In this document: positions 36,103-46,460 of the stretch, piece after piece
Position numbering within the stretch: the first letter of the stretch is position 1
Layout: each line of letters begins with the position of its first letter
Assembly (NCBI GenBank): GCA_015227615.1
Contig: JAALGZ010000001.1
Coordinates: 868,001-932,000, forward strand
Direction: 5' to 3'
Length of the DNA stretch: 64,000 nucleotides
DNA from: Labyrinthula sp. Ha
Lineage: Eukaryota; Sar; Bigyra; Labyrinthulida; Labyrinthulaceae
Notes under the pieces: model-generated
Told to the model about the DNA's origin: nothing
The model's database searches: none
The model's input: the letters and a program-made list of their open reading frames with translations, nothing else
Translations under genes and position numbers: made by a program

Positions 36103-38745
36103 TTACAGATCGTATTTGCCACCCATCCACTGACTCTGATTTCTTGGAAGACCAGGTGGTGGAGGTAAAGGTTTATTGTACGATTGAGAAGGAGGGGCAG
36201 GCACGGTCTGCTCTTCCCAGTAACTCGGTTGAGCGCTGCCTTGTCTGCCTAAAGTTCCATTTGCCCTCTGCCTACCAGCCAAAGATCTAGAACTCTGCAT
36301 TCCTCTTCTAGAAGCTGTTCTTGTTAATGCTGGTGGTGGAGGAAGAGAGGAACTATAGCTATCGTGGATGGAGCGGTTGCCTGCAGCAGGTGGTGGTGGT
36401 GGACGTCTACCAGGGTTTCGGATGTGTCTGGATGACTTTGATGTATCTAAATATCCACTATTATTATCAGGTAATTTTGTGTTGAACCTTAGCTTTGACA
36501 TTGTATCTCTATAAGCACTTGGGTACCGATCAGATCGACTAGTAGAGAAGGTGTCATCCATATCTACGAAATCATACTTTCTAGAATCTTCAGAGTATGT
36601 ATCTGCGTAATCTTGATAAAACCTTTGTTGTTGCTATAAATGAAAATAATAAGGAAAGAGTACTGCTTGTGTGTATTGATTTTCGTATGGATCGCGGTTT
36701 GGTGGAGGATGTTCTGTGTAACTTGGTGCACGCATTGGATTTCTATTCAGCACTTGTGGTGGTCCAGGTTCTCTGTTGTCGTAGTCATGGAAAGAAGGTG
36801 GAGGTGGTCCAGAAGAGTACCTGTCATCGAACCTAGGATTATAGGATTCCATTGTTTGAGTTTGATACATTGGAGGAGGACCTTGTCGATGAGAATAATT
36901 GTCGTACTCGTGCTGATTATGTGTAGACTCATAATTTCCAAGGTTGAAGTTTTCAATCTCTCGGTTCAAAGTAGGTTGAAATCTTTCTCTTTCAGGACCA
37001 CGTTCAAAATCATCAAAAGATGGAGGGGCTTGATAGTTATTGAAATAATTGGGATCATCTGGAAAATCAAATCCTCTCCGCTCTTGAATGTTTGCTTTTT
37101 GTTTTCGAAGCAACGTTGCGGAAACATTTTGTTGAAACATTTCCTTGTGCTGCCTTTGAAGCATTGCATTTTGATTTCCAAACTCTGGTGGAGGTCCATT
37201 CCAGCGATCTTGATTTCTTGAACCACCAAATTGGCCATCATTGTTTCCACGCATTGATCCTGGAACTTTCTGATTAAAGTTATTTCGTTGATTCTGTTGT
37301 CCATAATTGAAATTGTTGTTGTTATTCTGCTGATTTCTGTTTACGTTGAATTGATTATTTGATGAATTAAATCCTTGATTTTGGTGTTGAAAAGAATTTC
37401 CCATCATTTGGTTATTATTCTGTTGTGGGTTGAAATTGTTACCTGCTTGATTACTAAAGTTCTGGTTGTTTTGGTTACCAAAATTACTACTATTAAAGCC
37501 TGAAAAGTTGTTATTATTCTGACCTGAGTTAAAATTTTGGTTCTGATTAAATCCTTGGTTATTGTTTTGCGGCATCCCGTTATTCTGGTTCATTTGCTGG
37601 TTGAAGTTGTTATTACTTTGTCCATTAAACCCATTATTCTGGTTCATTTGCTGATTGAAATTGTTATTACTTTGTCCATTAAACCCATTATTTTGGCTAA
37701 AACTATTATTGCCTTGAACTCCAAAATTTTGATTTTGATTGAAGTTACCCCCTTGTGCAGCAAACCCTTGATTTTGATTAAGATTATTGTTTCCTTGTCC
37801 ATTGAACCCTTGGTTTATATTCTGAAAATTATTCATCTGCCCTTGTTGAACATTAGAATTCATAACTTGATTAAATCCCTGCTGTTGTTGAAAATTATTC
37901 TGGTTTTGATTTTGGTTCATCATCCCCTGCATTTGATTTATCCCATTCATTCCCTGGTTATTTTGCACACCCATCATCCCCATGTTTTGATTCTGAAGCC
38001 CATTATTCTGCTGCATTGAATTTCCTTGCATCATATTCTGATTATTCCCAGGTGTACTTTGATTTTGATTAGGATTTATATTCATCAAATTAAGCAATTG
38101 AGCCATCTGCGCATCAGAAAATCCAGCCTTAGACTCGGGTCTTGAAACATTATTTGCGGGCATAACACTTTTGGCAACAGATTGATGGGAGAGACCAGGT
38201 GGAGCTGCAGGAGTAGCAGGTGCACTCTTAGGATTAAAAAAACCTTCAGGGTCAAAACCATCTTGAATCAACTTGTGTCTAATCTGACCTTCAGCTAAAC
38301 CAATCTTTTGCATCTTCCTATAGGTCTCGTACTGCGGGTCATTAGGGGGTAGAATTTTTAAGTCAGAGTTTTCTCCCTGTGAAGATTCAACCTTTCTAGT
38401 TACTATTTTAACTTTTTTTACTGGTTTCTTTTTTTCTGGCTCTTTCTTTTTTTTAGTTGTTCCTCCAAAGAGAGCACCTAGTTTAGAGTGCATCCCAGTA
38501 AATTTGTCAGATTTTTGAACTTTTTTTGGTTTCTCGGGTGGTGGAGGGGGTGCAGCTACTGGTCCACCAAATTGTTTGTTCAAATTTGCGTGCATCTTTT
38601 CAAATAATGAATTTTTCTTTTTTTTCTGAGTTGTCGAAGTGGCTGCTCTTTTAGGCCTGTTCAGTTGATTTGGCCTTGCTAAGTTAGGTGGTCCAGATGT
38701 ACTAAGACCATTCGTGGCTTTTTTCAACATATCTGGAGAAATCAT
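36103..38745 (-). CDS. Scaffold paralog C: MH-motif protein with Asn/Gln-rich domain and poly-Pro end
   Basis: Exons 38745-36664 and 36633-36103 flank a 30-bp intron at 36634-36663, giving 870 residues. The start MISPDMLKK is preferred over an upstream in-frame ATG at 38898 because paralog A begins MISAEMLK. Motif 1 SLFEKMHANLNKQFGG 46-61, Pro-rich linker, motif 2 KFTGMHSKLGALFGG 81-95, Lys-rich linker, motif 3 136-170 (core RKMQKIGLAEGQIRHKL, then DGFDPEGFF), motif 4 SDAQMAQLLNLMN 210-222. About 300 residues of Asn/Gln/Gly/Phe-rich, prion-like sequence follow, including an 18-residue tandem duplication. The C-terminal exon has poly-Pro tracts (RRPPPPPAAG, SLPPPPALT, KPLPPPPGLP) that suit profilin, SH3 or WW partners. 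If the intron is retained, translation ends at its 3' TAG and the poly-Pro part is lost. An actin-scaffold role is inferred. Confidence 0.87.
37582..37689 (-). repeat. 54-bp tandem duplication inside scaffold C
   Basis: Two near-identical 54-bp units encode two copies of an 18-residue block of the type NNGFNGQSNNNFNQQMNQ within the Asn/Gln-rich region. This is a recent slippage or unequal-exchange expansion that keeps the frame. Confidence 0.8.
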
Positions 38746-41198
38746 TGTGTATGTTTCCCCTTTTTTTTTGTGTTTAGGTTGAAACGTTGTGTGTAGACCA
38801 AGTGTTGAAGGTGTATACAGTCGCTTTGCCGATTCTAAATATAACTTCTTTTGCGAAATACACTTTTTTCGATGGCCTAATCGAACACAATGATTCAATT
38901 GTCTTATTTATATATAATGACGTGGCAAGATGAATATAGTTGGTAACTCTGACTTTGTGTCCTGTTGAGACTTGAGAGTCTAAGATAACATAGTGCAGAA
39001 ACTCAGGTGCAAGAGAAGCTTGTTCATCTTACTTTGTGCTTGGTGATCTTGTACTGAGCTGTGAAAAGTCTAGATATTTTTTTAGTTTTTATGTTAAAGG
39101 TTTTCACTGTGATTATTAAGTCATAATTTAGTTTTGGAATGTGTTAAATGTTTAGATGACAGATACTAATCGCTTTTTTTTAAACAAGTCATTTTAGTTA
39201 TCTAGATTACCACCATTAATTAAAATAAATTACAATTTTGTAAGGTCCTGGGTGCATTACAGTGCTATATTTTGGCCGTGACACCTTGACCTGAACTAAA
39301 ACTGATCTACAAGATAGAAGTAGATAAGTGTTGAATATAAAAAAAATCAAGTACCAGAAAAAAATATAATTAACTTTACATAGCTACAGAAAAAACGTAG
39401 AATTCCTATAGTGAAATTGGAAGTGTAATGACCAAAAGAAATTATCTTTTGATGTGAGGAATCTAAGAGGAAGGCATCAAGAAAAATATTTTGTAGTCAT
39501 AACTAGTCCAAGGAAAAATTACATCGGTATTAGGTGTTTATCTGTGGCGACCACATCGAATGATTAGACAACAAAGCTCGTTGAGAGCCTAAATGTTATT
39601 ACTTGGTAACTGACTCCTAAATCCAAATTTTCTTGTTTGATGTTTGACGTATTCGATTTAGGATAGTTATTAGTATTAGAACAGGGATATTCAGATTTAC
39701 GTACTTGTAAGACCACCTCTGTGGTTACATAACACTTAAGATCTATATTTTAACTTTGTGGGTATATAGCTAAACTACAGATAGGTTTTTAATAGGGCTT
39801 TCTCTGTAGAATAAATTTGCGATTACTTAATTCTAAATCAACAGCACGAACCACCATAATAGAAAAGGAGACTAGGTGCAAACAACCAGTATAAAAAACC
39901 TTGTTCTAGCAAAAATACAAAAAGGAAGGTACATAGCTGCAATTGAGAAAATCTCCTAGTGACAAATACTACAAACACCGAATGAAGCTCATTCAAGCGA
40001 CAAATTAAGATTATTCGATTTAAGGAACCCCGGTAGAGCGAAAAGTTCAACAGTAAAAGAGTTAAACATAACTACATGAGTCAATCTTTACCCTGTGGGA
40101 AGTATTAAGAGTCAAGTAACCCTCTAAACGTATATTCATTAAGAAAAGGAACCAAGCCCTTAATCATATTTGGAGTGTTTACTTGGGACAAAGTACCCTC
40201 TCATATAAACTTGCTACGTTAAGGTTTACAAGTGTCATAGATCTAGTCAGTTGTATGTCAGGAGCCAAATACTTCAGCATGAGAATATACTAAAAGGATT
40301 CTAAGTAGGGCAATCCCGAAAATAATTTTTCCATTAAAATATCATATCCTGTTGTGTGAAGAAAATAAGAAAAGTTAATCATGAGAACATGAACCTCATC
40401 AGAGGTTGGCGAGCAAAGTGGAGTAATAATCAGTCCTTAACACATTAAAGGAACTACTCCTCAAGCATTTCAAGTCTGACCTTGAATCTCATGGCTCAGA
40501 TCAGAGAACCTTGCACATTAACCTTTCTAAACTATTCTTTCAGTTATTATGAGGCAGTCACCTATTCCAGTTGGTGGTATAAGTTCCCAAAAGATTAAGA
40601 ATGATATCTGTAAATATATTCCCTCCCCAAATTTTACTTTTAACTGCTCAACTGGTTTCGAATGAACAAGATTAACTTGAGTTTAATTCAGCTAGTATAA
40701 TAGTTGTTAATATGAAAATTAATTGCTATTCTCCAGGTATCTCTGAAAGCTGCGCCATTGAACCATTTAAATTGGCTGAAGCTATTCCCCAAGCGATCTT
40801 TGCATATTCCAATAGCAAAAAGAAAACACTTTTTCGGGTATCAATGTCTTACACTTCGTATAAGCAGCACTCCTCTCAGTTTTTGTCTCTTAGAAAGAAC
40901 TATGCAGAGGAGTTGTTACATTACATTTTAAGAATAAGTAACCAAAGCCCCACTCTTCCCTATTTTTTCTTAGAATATAAGGAGAGATGCCAATCCCGAT
41001 GAAAAAAAATTTAGAAACTAACTCTAGTTTTAAGCAAACATTAAGCTGGAATTATTAACCTGTTTAATGAAAACATGAACCTCTCGTAAGAAAAACATAC
41101 AGGAACTTGAAACTAATGCGAGCACATGTATGACTTGCCAATATTAATATAATTTTCGTCAAACCTAACATCAATAACTATTATCTATCTAATGAAAG
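38746..41198. other. Region between scaffold C and myosin
   Basis: AT-rich with no recognised domain. It contains one 96-codon frame at 40712-41002, listed separately. The start of the region is the upstream sequence of scaffold C, with no TGCCCAAAA-type word. Confidence 0.45.
40712..41002 (+). CDS. Hypothetical protein, 96 residues (weak)
   Basis: An ATG frame with mixed composition (EPFKLAEAIPQAIFAY, SFRVSMSYTSYK-like middle, NYAEELLHYILRISNQSP, EYKERCQSR end). It has no signal peptide or recognised domain and lies about 200 bp from the end of the convergent myosin gene. It could be a small gene or a chance frame. Confidence 0.3.
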   Translation: MKINCYSPGISESCAIEPFKLAEAIPQAIFAYSNSKKKTLFRVSMSYTSYKQHSSQFLSLRKNYAEELLHYILRISNQSPTLPYFFLEYKERCQSR

Positions 41199-44100
41199 CT
41201 ACTCTACATTAGCATCGACTTTGAAGTCTGCGCCGTTCTTGTTCTTTTTCTTTCCGCTGGATAATCTGCTTCTGGCAGATGAGCTCATTTTTCGTAGAGT
41301 ACCTATTGCACTTCCTAATAAACTTCTTGATTCGGTATCTTCATCCGATTCTTCTTCCTCATATCTTAAAATAGACTCCTCTTCTTCATCTTGTGCATCA
41401 AGGGAAACTAAATCACGTTTCATAGTTTTCGGAATGACATCTTTCCATTTTTTCTCCGCAACGCCTGGTCTAAGACTATAACCTGACCATGGTGTATTAT
41501 CCGACTGGAGAACAGACTCTAATTCAGCTCTTACGTCACTCAAATCACTGTCTTTCTTTAATCTAGAATTTTTTCCACTGTGTTTATACTGAACCATGTT
41601 CATAGCAGAGACATACTGCCTAAAATGCGCATAACTAAGATTGCAGCACAACCACACCAAGAGAAAGTTGTTCATTTCTTCATCGTCTGGGGAGAAGGAG
41701 GCTAAACAAAGACCCAGCAGTTCTACACCTCTAATTCTACTTGATTGCGAAGGGTTATCAATAAGTTGTTTTACGATCTGAATGAAAATTTCATTCCTTA
41801 GCCCCGTGTTGTTACCACCCCCTTGAAATAAACCTACCTTGATTACTTCAAGTCCTTCCTCATCACCTTCCAACGAATCATTTTCCATGTAACCAAATAT
41901 ATGTGAAAAGGTATCTACGCAGGTTTCTTCGAGACTCTTTGGTAACCTAAGCAAAGAATAATCTAGAAAATCATGGTTCTGCCATTTCAAGAATTTCCTC
42001 TTTTTGTTGTCGAGTCGATGTTTAGCAGACTCGCCATATTGGCCCTCATTAAGCTCTTCTTCTCTTACTGTTGAACCAATCGGAATACAAAAGCACGTAA
42101 TATACTCAATTTCCTCGGGTGGGTTCCTTAGTGTACTGATTCGATGAATATACTTGTATTTATCAAACTCCGCAATTAATTTCAACTCTCTCAACAAAAT
42201 TTCATTTCCAGCGATGACACTCGCTAAAGCTTTATTGTCTTGCTCCTTTAGTCTCTTTAACTTCTCAGTAACAAAATCGACTTCATTGGCTTTCAGTAAC
42301 TTTTCCACCTGCGTTATTGTGTCAGAAGAATGTTCGTATTCTGCAGCGCGTACCAGAACTTCACGTAGTTGCTTTCTCTCTGGTGCTTTAAGCGCATTCT
42401 TTGCTTCCTGTTCGATAAGTTTAGCCTGATGCTCCTGATTCATGTTGGCAAACTCCTCCAAAGACTCCACTTGAACATCAAGGTTATCATCCTTTGTCTT
42501 CGCCGTATTGGAGCTAAACTGGCGTGCGAGTGCAAAGTTATTGTCTGGCGTAGGTTCAACAAAATCTGGTGAACTCATAAATAAATCCACATTGCTGACA
42601 TTAAAATCGCCAGCACCGACCTCTCCATTTAGAGCAGCTGCAACCTGGTTCTGTTCATTCATAGAAACAGCCTTGCTTACCTTTTTAGAAACAGAAGACT
42701 TCACTTCAGCATCAACAGCGGCAACAGAAGACTTTTTTGAAGTTTCGTCTTGCTCGACCTCGACTGGAATAATAGAAGACTTCTTTGCGGCTGCTGCTGC
42801 TGCAGCCTCTGCTTCCTCCCTTTGCTTCTTTTCAGCTTCCTCCTGCTCTTTCTTCCTCTGGGCTTCAAGTTCTTTTCGTTTAGCTTCCTCATCAAGTCGC
42901 TTCTGCTCCTCGTACTCCCTTCGAAGTTGGAGATCAATAACCGCTCTACTTACCTTCTTCAGATGGTTGAAACTGGCTTGCACGCCTTCAGGCATCTTAT
43001 CAAGCCCACTCTTTTCAAATACTTCGTAGACCTCTCTAATCATCTCCTCAATGATTTCACGCTGCATGTACTTTTCATCAGCTAGACTTTCTCTTTCAAG
43101 CACCCTGATTCCATCACCATTGGCAATAAGTCCAACGTCATCATATTTTTCCATTTTATCCTCAATTGGATCCCACATAAGGTTCATCTTAATCTTTTCT
43201 CTAGCTTGCTCTAATCCACCAAGTCCAAGTTTGTACCTCTTACCTAGTCTACCTAAACGTTCCTGGGCAGTTTTCTCTATTTCATTTAACTTATCGAGGT
43301 CAGAATCTTCAATGCATTTAGTCAAATCAGCCTTAAGCTGCTTAAAAGCTCGATAGAAATTCCGTGTGAGAACACCTCTTACAATTCCCTGAATTCGTGG
43401 CAATAGTTCCTCCGTTACTGAAATGGCACGATTTATCTCTAGAAACTTGTACTCGTCACGACGGAAGAATATGTGAACTAGACCAACTTGAATACCTTCT
43501 AATTTAGCTAAAGGTGTTTTAAACACTTCACTAATTATTTTCTCGCAAGCACCCTGCCTTTTATTCTTAGCAATACTATCAAGATTTAAATTCTTTTTAA
43601 ATTTGAAACCACCAGCAATGGCATACATTTCAGCAAAGTTTGAGTGCGACAGCTGAAATTCAAAACCTTTCTGCCTATTAACAATAGTATCAATAATTCC
43701 AACAGCGTTCATTTGATCATTAATCTTGAATCCATCAAACTTGTTATATACTTGTTCATGATTAGGTTTAATGCAACGAATATAATGGGTTTGGGTTTCA
43801 TCCAAAGCTTTACAGAGTTGCTCAAGCTGCTCTCTAAACTTTGCTGAAGTAGACCTAATTTTAACACGCTCATTTTCCTCTAACTTAGGGAACAGCATTT
43901 TAGTATGGAAGTTTGTACTCTCGGAACAGATGTCATATAAGTCTTGGTTTAAACTGTCAATGTTCTTCACAAGAAAATTTTCAACTCTGTACGTCACTTT
44001 CTCAGCAAAATGTTTAATTTCAAAAGTCTTGACTTTCTCGTTACACTTGAATATTTTCTTCATCTTATCCCTATGCAGACCATTAATAACTCTCAAAAAT

Positions 44101-46460
44101 TGTTCTTCTGAACCTCCCGAAACCTTGCACTCGTCATCCAATCTTGGAAGAATACCATCAGGTTTACCCTTAATGAGTGAAAGGACTTGGTTATTACTTT
44201 CAAACTTTTGCGGTGTAAACTTAATCTTTTCTGTTTTATAGGTTTCCTGTTGCTGCACGTAAGTTTGATCAATATAAACTTTCTGCAACCTCTCGTTTGT
44301 GAAGTTGATGCAAAGTTGCTCAAAAGAATTCACTTTGAAATTTTCAAACCCGAAAATATCTAGGATTCCTATAAATTTTGTGCTAGAACCACTGCCAAAA
44401 CTCTCATTTATTCTATCAATCAAAACATTAAACATTTTGCCATAGATAGCTTTAGCTAAACTGGCTTTTGCACCTTCAGCTTTCTTAGCAGTATTATAGA
44501 CAACAGTGACTTCACCACGAACATTTAAAGTTTTTTCAAGCAAAACCTGCTCGAACCTATCAACCTCAATTCCAAGTAACTTTGAGGCAGAAGCTAAGTT
44601 ATCTTTATTTTCTAGTTCAGCTTTTCGCCCATCACCTGGTTTTGGGACCTTTTTAAATTTGATGTTTCCAAGGTGTAAGAGTGCTGCACTAACCTCGAAA
44701 TACCATTCCTGCTCCTCCTTCTCAAAACCCATACTTTCCATGGCCTTCTTCAAGTCTAGAAACTCCTGTGCATCATCGATAGTGGTGTTTTTATTATCCG
44801 TGATAACCTTCACACAATTACCTTGATTCGCATAGTAATAATCTTCTGGTGTAGTCAACTCAAACCTAGTCCTTAACTCCTCATCCGTAAAAATTTGATA
44901 AAAAATATGGTAGGCCCTCTCATTTGCTGCTTGATGGATAACTCTAGTTGTTTCCAATAGAAATGGGGTAATCTTCGCATACTGAACTCGTTTCTTCTTT
45001 CTGTCCATGTAAACACAAACCCACTTACCAAACCTACTAGAATTGTTATTCCTCACAGTTTTTGCATTTCCAAAAGCTTCCATGATAGGATTACACTGCA
45101 AAATCTTATTCTCTATAGTTTGAGCAGTTTGTGCCGAATCCACATTAACAGCACCACCAGCCATTGCCAACTCTCTTTCCTTTCTTTCTTGCTCTCTTTT
45201 TAACCTTCGCTGTTGCGCCTTAGTCAATTTCTTTTGTTTTTTCTTTGCTCTACCTTTTTTCTTTTGAAAAGTCACTTTCTCCTCTGCCTTAACAGCTTTT
45301 GTTGATCCAGCTACAAATGCAATATAATCCAAGCATTGTTTAGTCGCCTGAGTTTTTCCAGCTCCTGATTCTCCACTAACCAAAATACTCTGACTCTTGG
45401 GTCTATTTATTAAGGTATCCACACATTTTGCAGCAACACCAAAAACATGTGGTTCTACTCTCGTTGCCGTACCTTTTTTTGACTCCATCAGCTTCTGAAA
45501 CTTCTTCTTGTACTCCATTGTATACAAACCCAGGTCTCTATACGGATTCATTGCAACCAAAACACTTTGATCAGCACCAATCCAGGTGTAAATCTTATCA
45601 CCTTCATATCTAATTCTTGTATTGTGCAAAATCGCTCCTTCATTTACCTCATCGGAATCTAAATCCACCAAATCCTCACGAATTATATCCAAATTAAATC
45701 TTTTCAGAGGCGTCAATGGAACTCGCAGAGTATGTCCTCCAATTTTCATAATTCTAATTGCTGTAATTTTCATCTGCTGCCCTCCAAGGGTTTTCGTACT
45801 TACACTCTTATCCTTCAATCTTCTCTCAATATGTGCTGGTTGCCAACGAAGAGTCTTATGAGGAACCCAAACCCACTCTAAACTAGCTTCAACCAACTCT
45901 GTCTGATTCATCAACTCTTCTGGCTTGGTGAAACTGTGCTGACTCTCCTTCTTGTTCCAGTAGTAAACTTCTCCAGTTAAAGTTTCTCTCTGCTCCCAAA
46001 TTTGATTCGCAACAGCAACTTCAACTTCCTGTTTCACAGGTGTTTGAGGAGTAGAAGGATCTTGGACAAAGGAAAACCAGTTAACATTTGACAAGGAATG
46101 ATGTTTCTTGGACTTTTCGACAGAGTAGGTTTTATTGTTGATCGAATACCGGGTAGAACCTCTTCTTGAAGCAATAGAACTCCTAATGGAGAAAATAGAA
46201 TTTCTAGAAAATGAGTTTCGTGCAAAGGAAAGAATTGAGTTTCTTTGATTCTTTTGTCCTGGTGAATTGGCTGCAGAGAAAACAGAGGAGAATCTTGGGC
46301 GCTTGGAAGGTCTTCTCAGCGTTGTTGAGGGATTATTTGGTGAGGAAGGCTTAGGATCAAAGAAAGATGAGATAGAGGGCGAACGATTTCGAGGCCTAGT
46401 GTGGGTGAAACGAAAGAAAGACCTCTTTCGAGCCTGTTTGTTGTCGAGGCGTGTTTGCAT
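41199..46460 (-). CDS. Myosin heavy chain with N-terminal WW domain and C-terminal MyTH4
   Basis: One uninterrupted exon encodes 1753 residues. A Ser/Arg-rich disordered head (1-140) is followed by a WW domain at about 155-181 (W155, GEVYYWNKKES), an SH3-like stretch (VWVPHKTLRWQPAHI, about 197-211), and the motor: P-loop GESGAGKT 363-370, switch I NNNSSRFGK, switch II DIFGFE. Loop 1 after the P-loop carries an unusually long insert (about 386-450) rich in Lys and Arg. The neck has about one IQ-like motif (RIQGIVRGVLTRNFYRAFK). Then come a charged Glu/Lys helix with a run of Ala, linker sequence and a MyTH4 domain (about 1475-1625, LPKSLEETCVDTFSHIFGYM, ELLGLCLASFSPDDEE). No FERM domain was seen. 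The tail ends acidic then basic. An actin motor binding membrane or microtubule cargo is likely; the class is not assigned. Confidence 0.95.
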   Translation of the reverse strand: MQTRLDNKQARKRSFFRFTHTRPRNRSPSISSFFDPKPSSPNNPSTTLRRPSKRPRFSSVFSAANSPGQKNQRNSILSFARNSFSRNSIFSIRSSIASRRGSTRYSINNKTYSVEKSKKHHSLSNVNWFSFVQDPSTPQTPVKQEVEVAVANQIWEQRETLTGEVYYWNKKESQHSFTKPEELMNQTELVEASLEWVWVPHKTLRWQPAHIERRLKDKSVSTKTLGGQQMKITAIRIMKIGGHTLRVPLTPLKRFNLDIIREDLVDLDSDEVNEGAILHNTRIRYEGDKIYTWIGADQSVLVAMNPYRDLGLYTMEYKKKFQKLMESKKGTATRVEPHVFGVAAKCVDTLINRPKSQSILVSGESGAGKTQATKQCLDYIAFVAGSTKAVKAEEKVTFQKKKGRAKKKQKKLTKAQQRRLKREQERKERELAMAGGAVNVDSAQTAQTIENKILQCNPIMEAFGNAKTVRNNNSSRFGKWVCVYMDRKKKRVQYAKITPFLLETTRVIHQAANERAYHIFYQIFTDEELRTRFELTTPEDYYYANQGNCVKVITDNKNTTIDDAQEFLDLKKAMESMGFEKEEQEWYFEVSAALLHLGNIKFKKVPKPGDGRKAELENKDNLASASKLLGIEVDRFEQVLLEKTLNVRGEVTVVYNTAKKAEGAKASLAKAIYGKMFNVLIDRINESFGSGSSTKFIGILDIFGFENFKVNSFEQLCINFTNERLQKVYIDQTYVQQQETYKTEKIKFTPQKFESNNQVLSLIKGKPDGILPRLDDECKVSGGSEEQFLRVINGLHRDKMKKIFKCNEKVKTFEIKHFAEKVTYRVENFLVKNIDSLNQDLYDICSESTNFHTKMLFPKLEENERVKIRSTSAKFREQLEQLCKALDETQTHYIRCIKPNHEQVYNKFDGFKINDQMNAVGIIDTIVNRQKGFEFQLSHSNFAEMYAIAGGFKFKKNLNLDSIAKNKRQGACEKIISEVFKTPLAKLEGIQVGLVHIFFRRDEYKFLEINRAISVTEELLPRIQGIVRGVLTRNFYRAFKQLKADLTKCIEDSDLDKLNEIEKTAQERLGRLGKRYKLGLGGLEQAREKIKMNLMWDPIEDKMEKYDDVGLIANGDGIRVLERESLADEKYMQREIIEEMIREVYEVFEKSGLDKMPEGVQASFNHLKKVSRAVIDLQLRREYEEQKRLDEEAKRKELEAQRKKEQEEAEKKQREEAEAAAAAAAKKSSIIPVEVEQDETSKKSSVAAVDAEVKSSVSKKVSKAVSMNEQNQVAAALNGEVGAGDFNVSNVDLFMSSPDFVEPTPDNNFALARQFSSNTAKTKDDNLDVQVESLEEFANMNQEHQAKLIEQEAKNALKAPERKQLREVLVRAAEYEHSSDTITQVEKLLKANEVDFVTEKLKRLKEQDNKALASVIAGNEILLRELKLIAEFDKYKYIHRISTLRNPPEEIEYITCFCIPIGSTVREEELNEGQYGESAKHRLDNKKRKFLKWQNHDFLDYSLLRLPKSLEETCVDTFSHIFGYMENDSLEGDEEGLEVIKVGLFQGGGNNTGLRNEIFIQIVKQLIDNPSQSSRIRGVELLGLCLASFSPDDEEMNNFLLVWLCCNLSYAHFRQYVSAMNMVQYKHSGKNSRLKKDSDLSDVRAELESVLQSDNTPWSGYSLRPGVAEKKWKDVIPKTMKRDLVSLDAQDEEEESILRYEEEESDEDTESRSLLGSAIGTLRKMSSSARSRLSSGKKKNKNGADFKVDANVE

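Noticed and set aside
38746-38898. Longer N-terminus for scaffold C from an upstream ATG
   Set aside because: The added residues do not match paralog A, whose start aligns with the internal ATG at 38745.
42700-43085. Ser/Leu-rich frames opposite the myosin tail
   Set aside because: They are antisense shadows of the charged Ala/Glu/Lys-rich myosin region.
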